From Bog-473 sp035552095 (GTDB lineage Bacteria > Actinomycetota > Acidimicrobiia > Acidimicrobiales > RAAP-2), in contig DASZMA010000011.1 of assembly GCA_035552095.1 (NCBI GenBank), positions 1 through 35,320 of the forward strand: a stretch of 35,320 bases of DNA, written 5' to 3'. Shown here one piece after another: positions 15,884-24,492 of the stretch (within the stretch, counting starts at the first letter, position 1; every line of letters begins with the position of its first letter). Under the pieces are notes generated by a model, which worked only from the letters and a program-made list of their open reading frames with translations, was not told the origin of the DNA and did not search any database. A program made the position numbers and the translations under genes.

Positions 15884-15987
15884 CCACGCCCGTCCGGGCC
15901 GACACCGGACTGGCCGGGGCCGATTAGCCTGGTACCCGCCGTCGCGGGGACACTTTGCCGACGGCCCTCCCCACCCGAAGGAACGCT
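15884..15987 (+). promoter_or_regulatory. 5' region of greA-leuCD
   Basis: This is the greA side of the divergent gap. GCCGTCG (15938-15944) and CGACGGC (15959-15965) form perfect arms around a 14-base loop, ending about 12 bases before the AAGGA ribosome binding site at 15978-15982. No clear promoter hexamers and no leader peptide were found on this strand. The hairpin could influence translation of greA, but this is speculative. Confidence 0.35.
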
Positions 15988-16488
15988 GTGACCAACGCAT
16001 CGACCAACGAGACCGAGACCACCAAGCTCACCCAGGGCACCTACGACCGCCTGGTGGCGGAGCTGGAAGACCTGACCACCCGGGGCCGCGTCGAGATCGC
16101 CGAGCAGATTGAGGCCGCCCGGGCCCTGGGCGACCTCAAGGAGAACGGCGACTACCACGCCGCCAAGGACTTCCAGGGGAAGATGGAGTCTCGCATCCGC
16201 CAGCTCCAGGCCCTGCTCAAGCACGTGGACCTGGTCGACGAGAGTGACACCGGCGACGGCACCGTGGCCCTGGGCAGCACCGTCACCCTGCGCTACGAGG
16301 GCGACGACGAGGACGACACCCAGCAGTTCTTCGTGGGCTCCATTGAGGAGCGCCAGGGGGACCTGCCCGTGCTCTCGCCCAGTGCGCCGCTGGGTCAGGT
16401 ACTGCTGGGCAAGCGCGCCGGGGACTCCGTCGAGTACCAGGCGCCGGGCGGCATGCTCCGGGTGGCCCTCGTGGCCGTGGGCCACTGA
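15988..16488 (+). CDS. greA: Transcription elongation factor GreA
   Basis: The 166-residue protein has the GreA two-domain form: an N-terminal coiled coil ending in the tip G-D-L-K-E-N-G-D-Y-H-A-A-K (48-60), with Asp49 and Glu52 as the metal-holding acids that restart backtracked RNA polymerase by transcript cleavage, and a C-terminal FKBP-like domain with V-L-S-P-S-A-P-L-G and the final G-D-S-V-E-Y-Q-A-P-G-G. I chose the GTG at 15988 because AAGGA lies six bases before it; an upstream in-frame ATG at 15955 has none. Its TGA overlaps the leuC ATG by one base, an unusual pairing with leucine synthesis genes. Confidence 0.9.
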   Translation: MTNASTNETETTKLTQGTYDRLVAELEDLTTRGRVEIAEQIEAARALGDLKENGDYHAAKDFQGKMESRIRQLQALLKHVDLVDESDTGDGTVALGSTVTLRYEGDDEDDTQQFFVGSIEERQGDLPVLSPSAPLGQVLLGKRAGDSVEYQAPGGMLRVALVAVGH

Positions 16489-17891
16489 TGGCCCCGCGCA
16501 CGTTGACCGAGAAGATCTGGGACGCCCACGTGGTCTACGCCAAGGAGGGCGAGCCCGACCTCCTCTTCATTGACCTGCACCTGGTGCACGAGGTGACGTC
16601 CCCTCAGGCCTTCGACGGGTTGCGTCTGGCCGGACGGACGGTGCGCCGGCCCGATCTCACCGTGGCCACGGCCGACCACAACGTGCCGACCACCGACATC
16701 GACAAGCCGGTGGCCGACCCGATCTCGGCCCGGCAGCTCGAGGTGCTGAACGAGAACACCAAGGAATTCGGCATCACCTGCTTCCCCATGGGTGACCCCA
16801 ATCAGGGCATCGTCCACGTGATCGGGCCCGAGCAGGGCTGGACGCAGCCCGGCATGACCATCGTGTGCGGCGACAGCCACACCTCCACCCACGGCGCCTT
16901 CGGGGCCCTGGCCTTCGGCATCGGGACCAGCGAGGTCGAGCACGTGCTGGCCACCCAGACCCTGCCCCAGGTCCGGCCCAAGACCATGGCGGTCACGGTG
17001 GAGGGCGAGCTGCCGGCCGGGGTGACGGCCAAGGATGTGGCGCTCACCATCATCGGGACCATCGGCACCGGTGGCGGCATGGGCCACGTCATTGAGTACC
17101 GCGGCTCGGCCATCCGCGCCCTGTCGATGGAGGGCCGCCTGACGCTGTGCAACATGAGCATCGAGGGCGGCGCCAAGGCCGGCCTGGTGGCGCCCGACCA
17201 GACTGCCTTCGACTACCTGGCCGGCCTCGACCACGCGCCGAAGGGCGCGGCATGGGACCAGGCGCTGGCGTACTGGCACACCCTGACCACCGACGAGGGC
17301 GCCGTCTTCGACAAGGAAGTGGTCATTGACGCCGCCTCCATCTCCCCGCATGTGACCTGGGGGACCAACCCGGCCCAGGTCACCCCCATCAGCGGGTCGG
17401 TGCCGGACCCCGACGCCATGGAGGACGCCGGCGACCGCGAGGCGGCCGTGCGGGCCCTGGCCTACATGGACCTCAAGGCGGGGACCCCCATGCGGGAGGT
17501 GCCGGTCGACACGGTGTTCTTGGGCAGCTGCACCAACTCGCGCATTGAGGACCTGCGGGCGGCGGCGGCGGTGCTGGACGGGCGCCAGGTCCATGCCGGC
17601 CTGCGGGCCCTGGTCGTGCCCGGGTCGCACCGGGTGAAGGCCCAGGCCGAAGCCGAGGGGCTGGACCGGATCTTCCTGGCCGCCGGCTTCGAGTGGCGTG
17701 AGCCGGGCTGCTCCATGTGCCTGGCCATGAACCCCGACAAGTTGGCCGTGGGCGAACGCTGCGCCTCCACCTCCAACCGGAACTTCGAAGGCCGCCAGGG
17801 CCGGGGCGGTCGCACCCACCTGGTCTCACCGGCCGTGGCGGCGGCCACCGCCGTCGCCGGGACATTCGCCACCCCGGAAGACCTCGACTGA
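16488..17891 (+). CDS. leuC: 3-isopropylmalate dehydratase large subunit
   Basis: The 467-residue protein is an aconitase-family subunit that, with LeuD, isomerises 2-isopropylmalate to 3-isopropylmalate; the same pair can isomerise citramalate. The [4Fe-4S] ligands are Cys348 in G-S-C-T-N-S-R and Cys408/Cys411 in P-G-C-S-M-C. Other family blocks are V-C-G-D-S-H-T-S-T-H-G-A-F-G (127-140) and G-G-G-M-G-H. The ATG overlaps the greA stop (TGATG) and its TGA overlaps the leuD ATG in the same manner, so the three genes should be translated in a chain from one mRNA. Confidence 0.95.
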   Translation: MAPRTLTEKIWDAHVVYAKEGEPDLLFIDLHLVHEVTSPQAFDGLRLAGRTVRRPDLTVATADHNVPTTDIDKPVADPISARQLEVLNENTKEFGITCFPMGDPNQGIVHVIGPEQGWTQPGMTIVCGDSHTSTHGAFGALAFGIGTSEVEHVLATQTLPQVRPKTMAVTVEGELPAGVTAKDVALTIIGTIGTGGGMGHVIEYRGSAIRALSMEGRLTLCNMSIEGGAKAGLVAPDQTAFDYLAGLDHAPKGAAWDQALAYWHTLTTDEGAVFDKEVVIDAASISPHVTWGTNPAQVTPISGSVPDPDAMEDAGDREAAVRALAYMDLKAGTPMREVPVDTVFLGSCTNSRIEDLRAAAAVLDGRQVHAGLRALVVPGSHRVKAQAEAEGLDRIFLAAGFEWREPGCSMCLAMNPDKLAVGERCASTSNRNFEGRQGRGGRTHLVSPAVAAATAVAGTFATPEDLD

Positions 17892-18484
17892 TGCAAGCCG
17901 TCATTGTGGTCACCGGTCGAGCCGTACCGCTCGACCGCACCGACGTCGACACCGACCAGATCATCCCTTCGGACTGGCTCAAGCGGGTCGAGCGCACCGG
18001 GTTCGGGGCCGGCCTGTTCTCCGAGTGGCGCGACGACCGGGACTTCGTGCTCAACAACCCCGAGTTCGTGGGCGCCACCATCCTGGTGGCCGGGCACAAC
18101 TTCGGCACCGGCTCGTCCCGGGAGCACGCCGTGTGGGCGTTGATGGACTACGGATTCCAGGCCGTCGTCTCGTCGCGCTTCGCCGACATCTTCCGCAACA
18201 ACTGCACCAAGCAGGGCCTACTCCCGGTACAGGTCACCGAAGAGTTCGACCGGGCGCTGCTGGCCGCCGTGGCGGCCGATCCCACGCTCGAGATCACCAT
18301 TGACGTCGCCCGGGGCACCATTGAGGCACCGGCGGTCGGCCTCACCTCCACCTTCCCCCTGGACGAGTTCACCCGGGAGCGCCTGCTCAACGGGTGGGAC
18401 GACATCGGGCTCTCGCTCCGGCACGCCGACGCCATCACCTCTTACGAGAGCCGGCGCCCGGCGTTCATGCCTTCCGCTTCGTAA
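17891..18484 (+). CDS. leuD: 3-isopropylmalate dehydratase small subunit
   Basis: The 197-residue protein supplies the swivelling domain of the isopropylmalate isomerase. It shows V-D-T-D-Q-I-I-P (about 19-26), G-H-N-F-G-T-G-S-S-R-E-H-A (about 67-79), whose Ser-Arg-Glu-His part contacts substrate, and S-R-F-A-D-I-F-R-N-N-C. Length is normal for LeuD. The start is the ATG at 17891 sharing a base with the leuC stop; a longer frame upstream is only the shadow of leuC. A 24-base gap leads to the S66 peptidase, which may be read through. Confidence 0.94.
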   Translation: MQAVIVVTGRAVPLDRTDVDTDQIIPSDWLKRVERTGFGAGLFSEWRDDRDFVLNNPEFVGATILVAGHNFGTGSSREHAVWALMDYGFQAVVSSRFADIFRNNCTKQGLLPVQVTEEFDRALLAAVAADPTLEITIDVARGTIEAPAVGLTSTFPLDEFTRERLLNGWDDIGLSLRHADAITSYESRRPAFMPSAS

Positions 18485-18508
18485 ACCAGCAGAGGAGAGG
18501 CGGCACCG

Positions 18509-19495
18509 GTGGTGACTCGGTTCCCGCCCCGGCTTCACCGGGGCGACACCATCCGGGTGATCGCCCCGTCGCGTTCGCGGGCCCTGGTGATGGAGTTCGA
18601 TCACACCGAGCTGATCAACCGCCGGTTCAAGGAGCTGGGGTTGGCGCTCTCCTTCGGCGGCCACGTTGACGAGCGCGACGATTTCATGAGCTCTGCCATC
18701 AGCTCGCGGGTCGACGATCTCCACGCCGCGTTCGCCGATCCCGAGGTCGACGGCATCCTCACCGTGATCGGCGGTTTCAACAGCAATGAGCTCCTGCCCA
18801 ACCTGGACTGGGATCTCATCGCGGCCAACCCGAAGGTGTTCTGCGGTTTCTCCGACATCACGGCCCTCCAGAACGCCATCCTGGCCCGCACCGGGCTGGT
18901 CACCTTCTCGGGACCGCACTGGTCCACCTTCGGCATGCGGGACCACTTCGAGCTGACGCTGGAGTGGTTCGTACGGGCCCTGTTCGACGATGGCCCGTGG
19001 GAGTGCCAACCCGCCCGGTTCTGGACCGATGACGCCTGGTTCCTCAATCAGGACGACCGGACGGTGCGGGAAAATGACGGATGGTGGCCGATCCGGGCCG
19101 GCCGGGCCGAGGGCCACCTCGTCGGCGGGAATCTCTGCACGTTGAACCTGCTGCAGGGCACGGCCAACATGCCCCCGCTGGCCGGCGCGCTGCTGATGGT
19201 CGAGGACGATGACGCGACCGACCCGGCAACCTTCGCCCGTGACCTGACGTCGCTGCTCCAGCTCCCTGATGCCGGCGCGCTGGCCGGGTTGGTCGTGGGC
19301 CGCTTTCAGCGGGCCAGCGCGGTGACCCGGGACCTGCTGGAAAAGATCCTGGCCCGTCAGCCCGCGCTGGTGGGACGACCGGTGCTGGCCAACGCCGACT
19401 TCGGCCACACCAGCCCGATGATGACCTGGCCCGTCGGTGGGAGGGGCACCCTGGCCGTCGGGCCGGAGTCCAGGTTCACCATCGGCGGGGACTAG
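18509..19495 (+). CDS. S66 family peptidase (LD-carboxypeptidase/MccF-like)
   Basis: The 328-residue protein has the S66 triad pattern: Ser115 in F-C-G-F-S-D-I-T, Glu232 in L-M-V-E-D-D-D and His300 in D-F-G-H-T-S-P, with the oxyanion-side G-G-F-N-S-N-E-L-L at 88-96. The N-S-N-E-L-L block and F-S-D-I-T are closer to MccF-like enzymes, which cleave acyl-adenylate or peptide-nucleotide toxins, than to strict murein LD-carboxypeptidases, but both are possible. No signal peptide is seen, so it is cytoplasmic. A GTG at 18509 follows AGGAGAGG by 8 bases; the next codon is also GTG. Its stop overlaps the stop of the convergent adenine deaminase within CTAG. Confidence 0.85.
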   Translation: MVTRFPPRLHRGDTIRVIAPSRSRALVMEFDHTELINRRFKELGLALSFGGHVDERDDFMSSAISSRVDDLHAAFADPEVDGILTVIGGFNSNELLPNLDWDLIAANPKVFCGFSDITALQNAILARTGLVTFSGPHWSTFGMRDHFELTLEWFVRALFDDGPWECQPARFWTDDAWFLNQDDRTVRENDGWWPIRAGRAEGHLVGGNLCTLNLLQGTANMPPLAGALLMVEDDDATDPATFARDLTSLLQLPDAGALAGLVVGRFQRASAVTRDLLEKILARQPALVGRPVLANADFGHTSPMMTWPVGGRGTLAVGPESRFTIGGD

Positions 19496-21216
19496 TCGAC
19501 CGCCACGGGCACCAGCTCGAACTTGCCCACATCGACCAGGCCCTTATCGGTCAGGCGCAGTTCGGGAATGACGGAGAGGCCGAGAAAGCTCATGTGCATG
19601 AAGGGAGCGGAGATCGTCGTCCCCAGGGTGCGCGCCGCCTCGACCAGGTGATGCAGGCTGGCCGCCACCTGGTGGGCCGGCCAGTCGCTCATGAGCCCGC
19701 CGATGGGGAGGGGCAGCTCGGCCAGCACCCGGCCCTCATCGTCCACCGCCACCTGTCCCCCGCCTATTTCGGCCAGGCGGGCCACGGCGGCGGCCATGGC
19801 GACGGGACCCTGCGCCGAGCTGGAGCCCACCGCCATGCAGTTATGGGCGTCGTGGCCGACGGTGGAGGCCAGCGCCCCTCGGCTCAGGCCGAATCCCTGC
19901 ACCCAACCCAGGCCGATCCTCCCGGTCTGCCGGTGCCGCTCCACCACGGCTAGGCGGGCCACCAGGAGGGCGGGATCCGAGGGGTCCGTGATCAGGGCGG
20001 CCGTGGTGAGCGAGCCTTCGTGAATGCCGATGGTGCGCACCCGCGCCCCCGGCCGGTGGCCCGAGTCAAAGGCCGACGGGGGCGGTGGCGTCGGCAGATG
20101 CACCGATTGGCGCATGAAGGCTGGGGGCGGCGTGTCCGGCACCGCGCCCGGCACCACGGCGCCGTCCCGGGCCACCAGCCGGCCGCGCTGGAAGACCCGG
20201 GAGGGTCGGAAGCCGGCCAGGGTGTCGAAGCACAGGATGTCGGCCTGGTAGCCCGGGCCCAGCGCGCCCAGCTCGGTGAAGCCGTGGTACTCGGCCGGGT
20301 TTAGCGTGGCCATGATGAGGGCGTCGACCTCGCTCACCCCGGCTTCGACAGCCAACCGGACGCAGTCGTTCAGATGACCGACCTCGAGCAGGGTGTCGGG
20401 CTCGCGATCGTCACTGCACAGGGCCACATGGTTGGTCCCGTGTGCCAGCACGGTGGGGATCAGGTCGAGCAGGTTCTGGCTGGCCGAACCCTGCCGGATG
20501 AAGATCCACATCCCCTTGCGCCGCTTCTCCTCGGCCTCCTCGAGCTCGGTGCACTCGTGGTCCGACTCGACCCCGGCGGCCAGGTACGCATCGAGCGCCG
20601 GGCCCGACAGCCCGGGCGCGTGACCGTCCACCCGGCGGTGCCCGGCGGTGGCAATACGGGCCAGCATCTCGGGGTCGCCGGCGATGACACCGGGAAAGTT
20701 CATGACCTCGGCCACCCCGATGGCCGCGTAGTCGTCCAGCAGGGCGGCCACGTCAGGCGCGAAGAGGTCCGCCCCGGGGCTCTCGAAGGGCGAGGCCGGC
20801 ACGCAGCTGCTGGCGCAGACCCCGAAGGTGAACGGGAGGTCGCGGGCGGCGGCGATCAACGCCGCCACGCCGGGGATGCCGAAGACGTTGGCCACCTCGT
20901 GGGGATCGGCGGCCACCGCCGTGGTGCCCAACGGCAGCACGGTGCGCACGAACTCGTCGACCCAGAGCTTGGTCGACTCCAGGTGCATGTGGGCGTCGAC
21001 CAGGCCGGCGGTGACCGCCGCCCCGTCCAGGTCGATCTCCTCCAGGGCGTCGCGCCGGCCCCAACCGGCGACAACCCCTTCGGCGAGCGCCAGGTCGGTG
21101 GTCACCCACTCCCGGGTGGCGGGTGAGAGGACGCGGCCCCCGCGCAGCAGGACATCGGCGGGCGCGTCGCCGCGGGCGACGGCCAGCACATGCGGCGAGG
21201 ACGGTCGGCGGGCCAT
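19492..21216 (-). CDS. ade: Adenine deaminase
   Basis: The 574-residue metal-dependent amidohydrolase converts adenine to hypoxanthine in purine salvage. It has the metal motif G-L-V-D-A-H-M-H-L-E-S-T (about 71-82), D-P-H-E-V-A-N-V-F-G, M-N-F-P-G-V, R-R-V-D-G-H-A-P-G and the adenine deaminase-type C-terminal domain with G-H-D-A-H-N and P-L-P-I-G-G-L-M-S. Length matches the family. A TTGACG at 21245-21250 with a weak CACCAT 17 bases on would start the mRNA at about the ATG, so it may be leaderless. It is divergent from the GNAT gene at 21298 and convergent with the S66 peptidase. Confidence 0.9.
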   Translation of the reverse strand: MARRPSSPHVLAVARGDAPADVLLRGGRVLSPATREWVTTDLALAEGVVAGWGRRDALEEIDLDGAAVTAGLVDAHMHLESTKLWVDEFVRTVLPLGTTAVAADPHEVANVFGIPGVAALIAAARDLPFTFGVCASSCVPASPFESPGADLFAPDVAALLDDYAAIGVAEVMNFPGVIAGDPEMLARIATAGHRRVDGHAPGLSGPALDAYLAAGVESDHECTELEEAEEKRRKGMWIFIRQGSASQNLLDLIPTVLAHGTNHVALCSDDREPDTLLEVGHLNDCVRLAVEAGVSEVDALIMATLNPAEYHGFTELGALGPGYQADILCFDTLAGFRPSRVFQRGRLVARDGAVVPGAVPDTPPPAFMRQSVHLPTPPPPSAFDSGHRPGARVRTIGIHEGSLTTAALITDPSDPALLVARLAVVERHRQTGRIGLGWVQGFGLSRGALASTVGHDAHNCMAVGSSSAQGPVAMAAAVARLAEIGGGQVAVDDEGRVLAELPLPIGGLMSDWPAHQVAASLHHLVEAARTLGTTISAPFMHMSFLGLSVIPELRLTDKGLVDVGKFELVPVAVD

Positions 21217-21297
21217 GAAGCATGGTGGCCGCGGCGGGCGGTGCCGTCAAACAGGGGGCCGCCCGAGGGGGTCAGCGCGGCGTGGGAGTATCGGCCC

Positions 21298-22179
21298 ATG
21301 TTGACCCTGCGCCCCATGACCGAGGACGACGTCCCCGGCGCCGTCGAGGCCTTCGACCGCGGCTTCCTGGCCATGCGGGCCCGCTACGGGCTCCCGGTCA
21401 CGGCCAACTCCATTCAGGACGAGCGCCGGCGCCAGAACCGCACCCGGCACTTCCTGGCCACCGACCCGGGGGGCTCCTGGGTGGCCGATGATGACGGCTC
21501 CATCGTGGGCATGTCCCAGTCCCTGGTGCGCGACGACTACTGGATGCTGTCCCAGCTGGGCACCGTGCCGGGACGCCAGGGCCGCGGCCTGGGGCGCGAG
21601 CTGCTGCGACTGGCCCTCTCCCACGGCGAGGCCACCAGCCCCGGCACCATCCAGTGCTCGCGTGACCCCAAGGCCATGGCGCTCTACTCCAGCTTCGGGT
21701 TCGAGCTGCATCCGGTGGTGGCGGCCTGGGGCCAGCTGCGACCCGGCTCGGTCACCCGGCCGCCCGACGTCACCCGCATTGAGGGGGCCGAGGTCACCGA
21801 GGTGGAGCTTGACGTGGTGGCCGGCATCGACCGTGCGGTGCGCGGCTCGGTGCGGACGGTTGACCTGCAGGCGATGCTGGCCGAGGAGGGCAACCGGCTC
21901 CTCCTCCACGGCGACCAGGCCTACGGGGTGGCCAAGGACGAGCGCATCGTGACGCTGGGCGGGCGCAACGAGGAGTCAGCCGCCCTGGTGCTGCGCACCA
22001 TGCTGGCCGAAGCACCCGGCGGCGAGACGATCGAAGTCAACTGGTTGACCTCGGCCCAGCAGTGGGCCATCCGGGAACTGACCCAGGCCGGCATTGAACT
22101 GCAGCCGTACGGACCGGTGATGGTGCGGGGCATGGCGGGCCCGCCCAGCCCCTACATCCCGAGCGGCGGCTACGGCTGA
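21298..22179 (+). CDS. GNAT-type acetyltransferase, probably two-domain
   Basis: The 293-residue protein begins with a GNAT domain (about residues 1-140): R-P-M-T-E-D-D-V, a central sheet with Y-W-M-L-S-Q-L-G-T-V and the acetyl-CoA loop R-Q-G-R-G-L-G-R-E-L-L, then A-L-Y-S-S-F-G-F. The second half (about 150-293) has similar spacing with weaker motifs and may be a degenerate second GNAT domain, as in mycothiol synthase-like proteins. Substrate is unknown. The ATG at 21298 follows GGGAG by 9 bases. The end overlaps the end of the convergent GNAT gene by 10 bases. Confidence 0.78.
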   Translation: MLTLRPMTEDDVPGAVEAFDRGFLAMRARYGLPVTANSIQDERRRQNRTRHFLATDPGGSWVADDDGSIVGMSQSLVRDDYWMLSQLGTVPGRQGRGLGRELLRLALSHGEATSPGTIQCSRDPKAMALYSSFGFELHPVVAAWGQLRPGSVTRPPDVTRIEGAEVTEVELDVVAGIDRAVRGSVRTVDLQAMLAEEGNRLLLHGDQAYGVAKDERIVTLGGRNEESAALVLRTMLAEAPGGETIEVNWLTSAQQWAIRELTQAGIELQPYGPVMVRGMAGPPSPYIPSGGYG

Positions 22180-22610
22180 GCCGTCCAGCGGTACTTCGTC
22201 CACCCGGCCAGGGGCCGGGCCCCCAGCCCCTGGTAAAAGGCGATGGCATCGGAGTTCCACTCCAATACGTCCCACTCGACCCGCCCGAGGGTCTGGGCCC
22301 GCAGGTCGGCCAGCAGGGCGCCGGCGTGGCCCTGGCGCCGGTAGGCCGGCCGCACATAGAGGTCCTCCAGCCAGATGCCCGTATGGCCGAGGAAAGTGGA
22401 GAAGGTGCGGAACCACAGCGCGTGGCCGGCCACCGTCCCGTCCTCGGCCACCACCACCGTGTCGTGCACCACCGCCCCGGGGCCGAAGATGGCCTGGTTC
22501 AGGTCGTCCACGGTGCAGACCACCTCGTCGGAGAGGTGCTCGAACTCGGCCAGCTCCACGATCAGGGCGAGCACCTCGGGTAGGTCGGCTGCCTCGGCGG
22601 GACGGATCAT
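22170..22610 (-). CDS. GNAT acetyltransferase, SSAT2-like
   Basis: The 146-residue protein is a single GNAT domain. I-R-P-A-E-A-A-D-L opens it, L-A-E-F-E-H-L-S follows, then F-S-T-F-L-G-H-T-G-I-W-L-E-D-L-Y-V, the acetyl-CoA loop R-R-Q-G-H-A-G-A-L-L and V-L-E-W-N-S-D-A-I-A-F-Y. This run is typical of the spermidine/thialysine acetyltransferase (SSAT2-like) branch, so an amine or amino acid side chain is the probable acceptor. Its ATG overlaps the leuA stop as ATGA, so it is translationally coupled to leuA and would share its leucine attenuation. Confidence 0.82.
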   Translation of the reverse strand: MIRPAEAADLPEVLALIVELAEFEHLSDEVVCTVDDLNQAIFGPGAVVHDTVVVAEDGTVAGHALWFRTFSTFLGHTGIWLEDLYVRPAYRRQGHAGALLADLRAQTLGRVEWDVLEWNSDAIAFYQGLGARPLAGWTKYRWTAQP

Positions 22611-24334
22611 CGGGTGCGGGCGCGGTTGGCCGCCGAGACCACCGCGCTGAGGGAGGCATCGAGGATGGAGGAGTCACGCCCCACCCCCCACCACGTCGTC
22701 CCATCGGGACCGGCGCACTCGACGTAGGCCACGGCCGAGGCCCCCGACCCTTCGGTCAGCGCGTGCTCGGAGTAGTCCTTGACCTCGAGGGCCACGCCCA
22801 GCTGGTCGCGGAGTGCCGAGACCAGGGCGTCGATCGGCCCGTTGCCCTCACCGGTGACCGTGCGGTGCTGCCCGTCCACCAGGAGCTGGGCCGTCACCGT
22901 GGTGTGGCCGCGCCCGGTCGCCACCTCGCTGCCGATCAGGCGCAGGCCGGCGTCCTCGGCCAGGTAGGTCTCGGAGAACACGTTCCACATCTCGCCGGAG
23001 CCGATCACGGTGCCGCTGGCCTCGGTAATGGCCTGGACCGCCTTGGAGAACTCCATCTGCAGTCGCCGGGGCAGGTCAAGCCCGTGCTCGGTGTCCATCA
23101 GGTAGGCCACCCCGCCTTTGCCCGACTGGCTGTTCACCTGAATGATCGCCTCATAGGTGCGCCCGGTGTGTTTGGGGTCGATGGGAAGGTAGGGCACCTC
23201 CCATTCGGGGTAGTCGGTGCCGATGGCGGCCATCCCCTTCTTAATGGCGTCCTGATGGGACCCGGAGAAGGCGGTGTAGACCAGGTCCCCGGCGTAGGGG
23301 TGCCGGGGATGCACGGGTAGGCGGGTGGCGTACTCGGCCACCCGGCGTACCTTCTCAATGTCCCCGAAGTCGAGGGCCGGGTCGATGCCCTGCGAGAACA
23401 GGTTCATGGCCAGGGTCACGATGTCGACGTTGCCGGTCCGCTCCCCGTTGCCGAAGAGCGTCCCCTCCACCCGGTCGGCCCCGGCCAGCACGGCCAGCTC
23501 GGCCGCGGCCACGGCGGTGCCCCGGTCGTTGTGCGGGTGCAGGCTGAGCACGATGGAGTCCCGGTTCTTGATGGTGCGGCCGAACCACTCGATCACGTCG
23601 GCGTACACGTTGGGGCTGTACATCTCGACGGTGGCCGGGAGGTTGAGGATGATCGGTCGATCGGGCGTCGGCTCAATGACGTCCATGACGGCCTGGCAGA
23701 TCTCCACCGCGAACTCGGGCTCGGTCCCGGTGAAGCTCTCGGGCGAGTACTCGTAGCGGATCACCGTGCCGGGAATCGTCTGCTCGAACTTCTTGCACAG
23801 GATGGCCGCGTTCACCGCGATGTCGACGATGCCGGCCTGGTCCAGGCCGAAGACGACGCGGCGCTGCAGCTCGGATACCGAGTTGTAGAAGTGCACCACG
23901 GCGCCGGGGGCGCCGGCCAGCGACTCGAAGGTGCGCTCAATCAGTTCCTCCCGGCACTGCACCAGTACCTGGATCTCGACGTCGTCGGGAATGAGGCCTT
24001 CCTCGATCAGCATGCGTTGGAAGTCGAAGTCCGTCTGCGAGGCCGAGGGGAAGCCCACTTCGATCTCCTTGAAGCCGACGTCGACCAGGGTCCGGAACAG
24101 CGCCAGCTTGCGCTCGGGGTCCATGGGGTCGATCAGGGCCTGATTGCCGTCGCGCAGGTCCACGCTGGCCCACCGCGGCGCCCGGGTGAACTGACGGTCG
24201 GGCCAGGTGCGGTCCCCCAGCACCAGGGGGACGTGGGACCGGTACTGGCCGAACGGCATGGGTGATGGATCGCAGGGCAGGGCCAGGCGACCCCGCTCCC
24301 CGTCGTCACCACTCCCTTTCTGTCCTGTTGCCAT
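22607..24334 (-). CDS. leuA: 2-isopropylmalate synthase
   Basis: The 575-residue enzyme joins acetyl-CoA and 2-oxoisovalerate, the committed step to leucine. It is the long LeuA form of Actinomycetota: a leader of about 50 residues, the barrel starting with S-V-D-L-R-D-G-N-Q-A-L, metal ligands in S-L-H-P-H-N-D-R-G, G-N-G-E-R-T-G-N-V-D, and a C-terminal regulatory domain (about 440-560) where leucine binds and inhibits. The ATG at 24334 follows an AGAAGGGAAGAG stretch. A leader peptide with three Leu codons and an intrinsic terminator lie between promoter and gene, giving control at transcription as well. The downstream GNAT gene overlaps its stop. Confidence 0.95.
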   Translation of the reverse strand: MATGQKGSGDDGERGRLALPCDPSPMPFGQYRSHVPLVLGDRTWPDRQFTRAPRWASVDLRDGNQALIDPMDPERKLALFRTLVDVGFKEIEVGFPSASQTDFDFQRMLIEEGLIPDDVEIQVLVQCREELIERTFESLAGAPGAVVHFYNSVSELQRRVVFGLDQAGIVDIAVNAAILCKKFEQTIPGTVIRYEYSPESFTGTEPEFAVEICQAVMDVIEPTPDRPIILNLPATVEMYSPNVYADVIEWFGRTIKNRDSIVLSLHPHNDRGTAVAAAELAVLAGADRVEGTLFGNGERTGNVDIVTLAMNLFSQGIDPALDFGDIEKVRRVAEYATRLPVHPRHPYAGDLVYTAFSGSHQDAIKKGMAAIGTDYPEWEVPYLPIDPKHTGRTYEAIIQVNSQSGKGGVAYLMDTEHGLDLPRRLQMEFSKAVQAITEASGTVIGSGEMWNVFSETYLAEDAGLRLIGSEVATGRGHTTVTAQLLVDGQHRTVTGEGNGPIDALVSALRDQLGVALEVKDYSEHALTEGSGASAVAYVECAGPDGTTWWGVGRDSSILDASLSAVVSAANRARTR

Positions 24335-24386
24335 CTCTCTCTTCCCTTCTACGTTGTGAGGTCACACGACGGCCTGATCCGGCCCA

Positions 24387-24422
24387 ACAAAAAACCCCCT
24401 GGCCGAAGTGGCGCAGGAGGTT
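24387..24422 (-). terminator. Attenuator terminator upstream of leuA
   Basis: On the minus strand AACCTCCTG and CAGGGGGTT pair over nine bases (one U-G) with a 12-base loop, directly followed by a T run. It lies between the leader peptide and leuA. Confidence 0.75.
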
Positions 24423-24426
24423 GCGA

Positions 24427-24448
24427 GCGAACGCTATGTGGCGTTCGC
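24427..24448 (-). promoter_or_regulatory. Leader hairpin of leuA attenuator
   Basis: GCGAACGC and GCGTTCGC are perfect 8-base arms around a 6-base loop, two bases after the leader stop codon and just before the terminator. A ribosome at the leader end would cover its first arm. Confidence 0.6.
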
Positions 24449-24450
24449 CG

Positions 24451-24489
24451 TCAGGTAAGCAGCAGGTGGGTCGTCTGAATCCTCAACAT
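24451..24489 (-). CDS. Leu-coded leader peptide of leuA
   Basis: A 12-residue open frame reads MLRIQTTHLLLT and ends in TGA. Three consecutive Leu codons (CTG CTG CTT) near the end, plus Leu at position 2, match the leucine leader peptides that control leu operons by ribosome stalling. The ATG lies 11 bases after the -10, so the mRNA is nearly leaderless, as with the leuB leader, and both leaders are exactly 12 residues long. The hairpin and terminator behind it complete the attenuator. With low Leu-tRNA charging the ribosome would stall and leuA would be read. Confidence 0.75.
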   Translation of the reverse strand: MLRIQTTHLLLT

Positions 24490-24492
24490 GGT

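Noticed and set aside
15925..15945. GGCGGGTACC on the minus strand upstream of leuB as a T-box riboswitch
   Set aside because: It lies upstream of the promoter rather than in the transcript, and there is no stem I or T-box antiterminator; the leader peptide explains the terminator better.
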